From Microbacterium salitolerans (GTDB lineage: Bacteria > Actinomycetota > Actinomycetes > Actinomycetales > Microbacteriaceae), in contig NZ_JAHKSH010000009.1 in assembly GCF_019720895.1 (NCBI RefSeq), positions 1 to 49,517 of the forward strand: a DNA stretch of 49,517 nt, written 5' to 3'. Each line of letters opens with the position of its first letter. The first letter of the stretch is position 1. A program made the position numbers and the translations under genes. Under the pieces are notes generated by a model. That model was not told the DNA's origin. It saw only the letters and a program-made list of their open reading frames with translations, and ran no database searches. This document shows positions 44,539 to 49,517 of this stretch, piece by piece.

Positions 44539-44544
44539 TAACCT
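44539..44544 (+). promoter_or_regulatory. -10 box TAACCT before the HAD gene, with a 4-codon mini-ORF at 44552-44566
   Basis: TAACCTGG, then ATG CAC GGC TCC TGA beginning seven bases after the box, then GGAG (44574-44577) and the real ATG at 44585. The mini-ORF sits where a leaderless start would be. Confidence 0.45.
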
Positions 44545-44584
44545 GGCGGTGATGCACGGCTCCTGACCCGAACGGAGACCTGAG

Positions 44585-45334
44585 ATGACCGAGAGCGCCA
44601 CCCCCCGCGTGCCCCGTCTGCAGGGCTTCGAAGCCGTGCTCTTCGATCTCGACGGCGTGCTCACGCCGACGGCCGAGGTGCACATGCACGCCTGGCAGAC
44701 GATGTTCGACGAGCTCTTCGCCGCGTGGCGGATCTCGCCGCCGTACACCGATCAGGACTACTACGCCTACGTCGACGGCAAGCGGCGCTACGACGGCGTC
44801 GCGGGGCTCCTGCGCAGTCGTGACGTCGAGGTCCCGTGGGGCGATCCCTCCGATCATCCGTCTGCCGACACGATCTGCGGCATCGGCAACCGCAAGAACG
44901 ATGTGTTCATGCGGGTGCTCCGGCGCGACGGAATCGCCCCGTTTCCGGGATCGCTCGCTGTGCTCGATGCGCTCGCTGCGGAGGGCATGCCCGTCGCGGT
45001 CGTCTCGAGCTCCAAGAACGCCCGCCCCGTGCTCGATGCGGCCGGGATCCGATCGCGGTTCCCGGTCGTCGTGGACGGCGTGGTCGCGGAGGAGCAGGAT
45101 CTGCCGTCGAAACCCGCCCCGGATGTGTTCCTCGAGGGCGCGCGCGAGCTCGGAGTGGATCCGGCGCGCGCCGTCGTCGTCGAGGACGCGCTGTCGGGCG
45201 TCGCGTCCGGAGCCGCGGGCGGCTTCGGACTCATCATCGGCGTCGATCGCGGAGCGGGCGCCGATGCGCTGCGCGCCGCCGGCGCCCATGTCATCGTGAA
45301 CGACCTCGCCGAGCTGATGGGGACTTCTGCATGA
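44585..45334 (+). CDS. HAD-superfamily hydrolase, beta-phosphoglucomutase-like
   Basis: 249 residues. HAD motif I FDLDGVLTPTAEVH with Asp21 and Asp23, motif II SSS, Lys in SKPAPDVF and motif IV VVVEDALSGV; the cap begins HMHAWQTMFDEL and includes YVDGKRRYDGV, as in beta-phosphoglucomutases paired with GH65 enzymes. Expected to turn beta-glucose 1-phosphate into glucose 6-phosphate. Its stop overlaps the GH65 start (ATGA). Resembles mycobacterial Rv3400. ATG behind GGAG, seven bases spacing. Confidence 0.93.
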   Translation: MTESATPRVPRLQGFEAVLFDLDGVLTPTAEVHMHAWQTMFDELFAAWRISPPYTDQDYYAYVDGKRRYDGVAGLLRSRDVEVPWGDPSDHPSADTICGIGNRKNDVFMRVLRRDGIAPFPGSLAVLDALAAEGMPVAVVSSSKNARPVLDAAGIRSRFPVVVDGVVAEEQDLPSKPAPDVFLEGARELGVDPARAVVVEDALSGVASGAAGGFGLIIGVDRGAGADALRAAGAHVIVNDLAELMGTSA

Positions 45335-47868
45335 TCGACCGCGAACGCTTCCCGATCGACCCGTGGCGCCTCGTCGAGACGCGATTCAGCGACGAGGACC
45401 TCGGGGTCACCGAGACGACCTTCGCGATCGGCAACGGCTATCTCGGCATGCGCGGGAACTTCGCCGAGGGACGCCACGCGCACGAGCACGGCACGTTCAT
45501 CAACGGGTTCCATGAGACCTGGCCGATCAAGCACGCCGAGAACGCCTACGGCTTCGCCGAGGTGGGGCAGACGATCGTGAACGTCCCTGACGCGAAGACG
45601 ATGCGCGTCTACGTCGATGATGAGCCGATGTCGATCGACATCGCCGAGATGACGTCGTACGAGCGCACCCTCGACTTCCGTGACGCCTCGCAGAACCGCC
45701 GGATCCACTGGGTCACTCCGTCGGGCAAGGAGGTGCTGCTCGAGTCGCGCCGCCTGATCTCGTTCGAGGACCGCCATCTCGCGATCCTGCAGATGAAGGT
45801 CACGGTGCTGAACTCTGACGCGCCCGTCGTCGTCAACTGCCAGCTCATCAACCGACAGGACGGCGAGGACGTGTACGGCGGTCGGCCGTCGATGGCGAAG
45901 CGGAACGCCCAGGCGCCGGCATTCGACCCGCGCAAGACCGAGCGGATCGCCGAGCGCGTCCTGGAGCCGCAGGAGCACTGGCAGTCCGGCGATCGCTCCG
46001 TCCTGTCGTACAGCACCGTGTCGAGCGGGATGACGCTCGCGGTCGCGGCGGACCATATCGTCGACACCGAGAACTCCTTCGAAGCACGGCAGCTCATCGA
46101 GCCCGACATCGCGAAGAACGTCTTCCGCATCGACGCGAAGCAGGGCGTTCCCGTCACCATCACGAAGTTCGTCAGCTACCACACGTCGCGCGGTGTGCCG
46201 GCGTCCGAGCTCATCGATCGCGCCCGCCGCACGCTCGATCGCGCGAAGCGAGCGGGCGTGGAGGAGCACTTCGTCCGGCAGCGCGCCTGGCTCGACGACT
46301 TCTGGGAGCGGTCGGACGTCAGGATCCCCGGGCAGGACAGTCTGCAGCAGGCGACGCGGTGGTGTCTCCTGCAGGTGGCGATGGCGGCGGCTCGCGCCGA
46401 TGGCTGGGGCGTGCCCGCCAAGGGCATGACGGGATCCGGCTACAGCGGTCACTACTTCTGGGACACCGACGTCTACGTGCTCCCGTTCCTCGACTACACA
46501 TCTCCCTGCTGGGCGCGCAACGCCCTCCGCATGCGCGCGGGCATGCTCCCCGCGGCGCGACGACGGGCCGCGCAGATGAGCGAGGGCGGCGCCCTGATCC
46601 CGTGGCGGACGATCAACGGCGAGGAGGCGTCCGCCTACTACGCGGCGGGCACGGCGCAGTACCACATCAATGCAGACGTCGCGTATGCGCTCGTCAAGTA
46701 CGTGCGGGCGACGAACGACATCCGCTTCATGGCGCGGGAGGGCATCGACCTGCTCGTCGAGACGGCCCGGCTGTGGACCACGCTGGGCTTCTGGCGCGAG
46801 GAGAACGGCGTCGACACGTTCCACATCCACGGGGTGACGGGACCCGACGAGTACACGACGGTCGTCAACGACAACCTGTTCACGAACGTCATGGCGCGAT
46901 TCAATCTGCGGGCCGCCGCGCTCGTCGTGCGCGAGATGGCCGAGCGCACGCCTGCCGACTATCGCGCCATGGTCGATCGTCTCTCGCTGGGGGCCGATGA
47001 GCCCGAGATGTGGGAGCGCCGGGGCGACGCCATGTACATCCCCTACAGTGCTGAGGCGGGGATCCACCCGCAGGATTCGCTGTTCCTGGCGCGGGAGCTG
47101 TGGGATCTCGAGAACACCCCGGCGTCGCAGAGGCCGCTCCTGCTGCACTTCCACCCGCTGGTCATCTATCGCTTCCAGGTGCTGAAGCAGGCGGACGTCG
47201 TGCTCGCCCAGTTCCTGCAGGGCAGCCACTTCACGGCGGAGGAGAAGCTCGCCGACTTCGAGTACTACGACCCGCTGACGACGGGCGACTCGACGCTGTC
47301 GGGCGTCGTGCAGTCCGTCATGGCGGCAGAGGTCGGCTACCAGGATCAGGCGCTCGAGTACTTCGAGCACTCGCTCTTCGTCGACCTCGCGGATCTGCAT
47401 CACAACGCCTCCGACGGGGTCCACATCGCGGCGGCCGGCGGTGCCTGGACGACTCTCGTGAGCGGCTTCGGCGGCATGCGCGACGACGACGGGACGCTGA
47501 GCTTCGACCCCCGTCTGCCTGCGGCGTGGCCCGAGCTGTCCTTCCCGCTGACGCGGCACGGCGGCAGGCTCGACGTGACGCTGCGCCGCGACGAGCTGCG
47601 GGTCGCCCTGCGCCCGGGCGGCGACGTCGACGAGATGTCGTTCCACGTCCGCGGCGAGGACTATGTGGTCCGCGCGGGCGAGACATCCGTCATCCCTCTC
47701 GTCGGGCAGGGTCCCGTCATCCCCGGCCGTCCCGCTCTGCGGCGGCGAGTGCGCCACGACGGCACCCGGGCGAAGGTGACCGTGCCGCCGCCGACGGACG
47801 TCCTACCGGTCATCGCCGCCGAAGCGGCGGGCGATGCGGAGGTCGTCCGCGACGATCTTCAGGGGTGA
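45331..47868 (+). CDS. GH65 glycoside phosphorylase (maltose/trehalose/kojibiose phosphorylase family)
   Basis: 845 residues. N-terminal beta-sandwich (about 10-290), (alpha/alpha)6 barrel with the FWDTD substrate loop (376-380) and the catalytic Glu507 in HGVTGPDEYT, phosphate-site residues in HHNASDGVHIAAAGG, and a small C-terminal beta sheet. Family members split an alpha-linked disaccharide with phosphate, giving beta-glucose 1-phosphate and glucose; the coupled HAD then makes glucose 6-phosphate. Which sugar is used cannot be told. Resembles Rv3401; in Rv2006 (OtsB1) the same two domains are one protein. Confidence 0.94.
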   Translation: MIDRERFPIDPWRLVETRFSDEDLGVTETTFAIGNGYLGMRGNFAEGRHAHEHGTFINGFHETWPIKHAENAYGFAEVGQTIVNVPDAKTMRVYVDDEPMSIDIAEMTSYERTLDFRDASQNRRIHWVTPSGKEVLLESRRLISFEDRHLAILQMKVTVLNSDAPVVVNCQLINRQDGEDVYGGRPSMAKRNAQAPAFDPRKTERIAERVLEPQEHWQSGDRSVLSYSTVSSGMTLAVAADHIVDTENSFEARQLIEPDIAKNVFRIDAKQGVPVTITKFVSYHTSRGVPASELIDRARRTLDRAKRAGVEEHFVRQRAWLDDFWERSDVRIPGQDSLQQATRWCLLQVAMAAARADGWGVPAKGMTGSGYSGHYFWDTDVYVLPFLDYTSPCWARNALRMRAGMLPAARRRAAQMSEGGALIPWRTINGEEASAYYAAGTAQYHINADVAYALVKYVRATNDIRFMAREGIDLLVETARLWTTLGFWREENGVDTFHIHGVTGPDEYTTVVNDNLFTNVMARFNLRAAALVVREMAERTPADYRAMVDRLSLGADEPEMWERRGDAMYIPYSAEAGIHPQDSLFLARELWDLENTPASQRPLLLHFHPLVIYRFQVLKQADVVLAQFLQGSHFTAEEKLADFEYYDPLTTGDSTLSGVVQSVMAAEVGYQDQALEYFEHSLFVDLADLHHNASDGVHIAAAGGAWTTLVSGFGGMRDDDGTLSFDPRLPAAWPELSFPLTRHGGRLDVTLRRDELRVALRPGGDVDEMSFHVRGEDYVVRAGETSVIPLVGQGPVIPGRPALRRRVRHDGTRAKVTVPPPTDVLPVIAAEAAGDAEVVRDDLQG

Positions 47869-47883
47869 TGCGCGGCACGGCGG

Positions 47884-47930
47884 CGCCTGCGCCTCGAAGC
47901 GGTGGGCGGGCCGGGATCCGGCCGCAGGCG
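47884..47930 (+). terminator. Possible terminator after the GH65 gene
   Basis: CGCCTGCG (47884-47891) pairs with CGCAGGCG (47923-47930) and a GGCCGG-GAT-CCGGCC hairpin lies inside; no T run. Confidence 0.45.
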
Positions 47931-47968
47931 GATCTCTTCCCACGGCTTCGTTTGTCAGGGGTCGCCCG

Positions 47969-47974
47969 TAGGCT
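47969..47974 (+). promoter_or_regulatory. -10 box TAGGCT of dnaX (leaderless)
   Basis: TAGGCTGGTGTG then GTG: six bases between box and start, no ribosome binding site. Confidence 0.6.
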
Positions 47975-47980
47975 GGTGTG

Positions 47981-49517
47981 GTGAGCACAGCCCTGTACCG
48001 CCGCTACCGGCCCGAGACCTTCGCCGAGATGATCGGCCAGTCCCAGGTGACCGAGCCGCTCATGACGGCTCTGCGCTCCGACCGCATCGGCCACGCCTAT
48101 CTCTTCTCCGGTCCGCGCGGGTGCGGCAAGACGACCTCGGCGCGCATTCTCGCGCGCTGCCTCAACTGCGCGCAGGGGCCCACCGACACGCCCTGCGGGC
48201 AGTGCGACAGCTGCGTCGAGCTGTCGCGCGCGGGCGGCGGCTCTCTCGATGTCGTCGAGATCGACGCCGCGAGTCACAACGGCGTCGACGACGCCCGCGA
48301 CCTGCGCGAGCGGGCGATCTTCGCCCCCGCACGCGACCGCTACAAGATCTTCATCCTCGACGAGGCGCACATGGTCACGGCGCAGGGATTCAACGCCCTG
48401 CTGAAGCTTGTCGAAGAGCCGCCGGCGCACGTCAAGTTCATCTTCGCGACGACCGAGCCCGAGAAGGTCATCGGCACGATTCGCTCACGCACGCACCACT
48501 ACCCGTTCCGCCTCGTCCCGCCGGCGGCCATGCTGACTTACATCGAGACCCTGTGCGCGCAGGAGAGCATCCAGCCTGACGCCGGAGTCCTGCCGCTCGT
48601 CGTGCGCGCGGGTGCCGGGTCGCCGCGCGACACGCTGTCGATCCTCGACCAGCTCATCGCGGGATCCGAGGGGGCGACGGTCTCGTACGAGCGGGCGGTC
48701 GCTCTCCTCGGCTACACGCACGGCGAGCTCCTCGACGAGGTCGTCGAGGCCTTCTCCACGCGCGAGCCGGGAGCGGCCTTCGCGGCCGTCGACCGCGTGG
48801 TGCAGACCGGTCAGGATCCGCGCCGCTTCGTCGACGACCTGCTCGAGCGCCTCCGCGACCTCATCGTCATCGCGGCGACCGGGCCCGAGGCCTCGGCCGT
48901 CCTGCGCGGCCTGCCTTCCGACGAGCTCGAGCGCATGCAGCACCAGGCGGAGGCCTACGGGGCCGCGCGGTTGTCGCGCACGGCCGACATCGTGAGCACG
49001 GCGCTCGATCAGATGACGGGCGCGACGTCGCCGCGGCTCCACCTCGAGCTCATGATCGCGCGCGTGCTGACCGCCGACGACCCCGATCGGCAGGCGTCGC
49101 GCAGCGAATCCGCGCCGGCGCCGCAGGCGGGCGCACGCCCGCAGACGGCATCGGGCCCGCCGGCACCGTCGGCTGCTCCCGCTGCGTCTCCCGCGGCTGC
49201 CGCTCCTCCCGCTGCTGCCCCTGCGGCTGAGCCGGCAGCGCCTCCGGCGGTCGCGTCTCCCGCGGCTCCTCCTGCCTCGGAGCCCGCGGCGCCGCCCGCC
49301 GTCGCGCCGCCCGAGGCAGCCCCCACACCGCCCGTCTCCGCACCGCCGGCCACGCCGGCGGAGGCGACCGCCTCGATGCCCGACGCGTCCGCGACGTCGC
49401 ACGCCGACGCACCGTCGTCCGCGTCGGAGCAGCCCCCGTCGGCGGATCCGCGCAGTGCGCAGCCGTCGGCGGCCGCGCACGCCTCGGCTGCGCCGTCCGC
49501 GGCGCCGGCCGAGCCGG
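47981..49517 (+). CDS. dnaX: DNA polymerase III subunit gamma/tau (partial, cut by window end)
   Basis: The first 512 codons are present and the frame is open at the window edge. AAA+ clamp-loader ATPase: Walker A GPRGCGKT (44-51), zinc Cys C63, C72, C75, C78, Walker B LDEAH, sensor 1 ATTEPEK and the SRC-like arginine finger segment GTIRSRTHH. Collar domain (about 230-365) follows. From about residue 370 the sequence is a Pro/Ala/Ser-rich linker typical of actinobacterial tau; it may continue well past the edge. No slippery A-rich frameshift site is seen in the visible part. GTG start chosen from the TAGGCT spacing and the TALYRRYRPETF start. Confidence 0.96.
   Translation, partial: MSTALYRRYRPETFAEMIGQSQVTEPLMTALRSDRIGHAYLFSGPRGCGKTTSARILARCLNCAQGPTDTPCGQCDSCVELSRAGGGSLDVVEIDAASHNGVDDARDLRERAIFAPARDRYKIFILDEAHMVTAQGFNALLKLVEEPPAHVKFIFATTEPEKVIGTIRSRTHHYPFRLVPPAAMLTYIETLCAQESIQPDAGVLPLVVRAGAGSPRDTLSILDQLIAGSEGATVSYERAVALLGYTHGELLDEVVEAFSTREPGAAFAAVDRVVQTGQDPRRFVDDLLERLRDLIVIAATGPEASAVLRGLPSDELERMQHQAEAYGAARLSRTADIVSTALDQMTGATSPRLHLELMIARVLTADDPDRQASRSESAPAPQAGARPQTASGPPAPSAAPAASPAAAAPPAAAPAAEPAAPPAVASPAAPPASEPAAPPAVAPPEAAPTPPVSAPPATPAEATASMPDASATSHADAPSSASEQPPSADPRSAQPSAAAHASAAPSAAPAEP

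Noticed and set aside
44854-47757. Minus-strand open frame of 967 codons opposite the HAD and GH65 genes
   Set aside because: Antisense shadow; the plus-strand genes carry catalytic motifs and proper overlap.
1-49517. Restriction-modification explanation for the GGATCC excess
   Set aside because: No methylase or endonuclease gene lies in the window, and restriction normally leads to avoidance, not excess.
1-49517. CRISPR arrays, prophage or integrative element
   Set aside because: No regularly spaced repeats, integrase, phage structural genes or attachment-site duplication next to the tRNA were found.
49090-49517. Pro/Ala/Ser-rich run at the window end as a separate secreted protein
   Set aside because: It is in frame with the clamp-loader domains and is the usual actinobacterial tau linker.

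Overview
The window is chromosomal DNA of a very high-GC actinobacterium. Gene content and style point to the family Microbacteriaceae, most likely Microbacterium or a close relative. The signs are strong GGC/CTC/GAG codon use, a TgpA-DUF58-MoxR cluster, the sucC-sucD-DUF6350-purN-purH order, a short bacterial SRP RNA, a separate pair of genes matching mycobacterial Rv3400/Rv3401, and a recurrent TANNNT -10 box placed 6-8 bases before many start codons (leaderless transcripts). The genus is inferred; no 16S rRNA is present.

Layout. 1-122: apparent edge of an insertion sequence. 179-4948: an acyl-CoA dehydrogenase, an MHS-type transporter and a metallo-beta-lactamase-fold hydrolase on the minus strand, divergent from a LysR regulator; this looks like a small catabolic unit. 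5004-11150: a 51-residue membrane protein, succinyl-CoA synthetase (sucCD), a DUF6350 membrane protein and two purine synthesis genes (purN, purH). 11151-11288: two tandem copies of a 69-bp repeat. 11404-15104: a heterodimeric ABC exporter. 15229-20035: an acetyltransferase, an L,D-transpeptidase, nagB, a GlcD-type FAD oxidase and a YrdB-like membrane protein. 20185-27138: a flotillin, a quinone-oxidoreductase-like enzyme, a RecQ helicase with a phosphoribosyltransferase-like tail, an aldo/keto reductase and a radical SAM protein.

27225-29412: hxlA and hxlB (ribulose monophosphate pathway, formaldehyde fixation) face a LuxR-type regulator carrying a degenerate histidine-kinase ATPase domain; a perfect 11-bp inverted repeat lies between them. 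Then come tRNA-Ser(GGA), a DUF1801 protein, the transglutaminase/DUF58/MoxR operon, the SRP RNA, a secreted GH30 glycosidase behind an 18-bp LacI-type palindrome, an Ada-AlkA fusion with ogt (alkylation repair), pta-ackA (acetate), a gamma-glutamyltransferase-like protein, a beta-phosphoglucomutase-like HAD with a GH65 phosphorylase (disaccharide to glucose 6-phosphate), and the first 512 codons of dnaX, cut by the window end.

Most of the window is ordinary core genome. The points most worth a second look are the hxl/LuxR locus, the RecQ tail, the set of leaderless promoters, the 69-bp tandem repeat and a strong excess of the word GGATCC. I see no CRISPR array, prophage, defence island or biosynthetic cluster.
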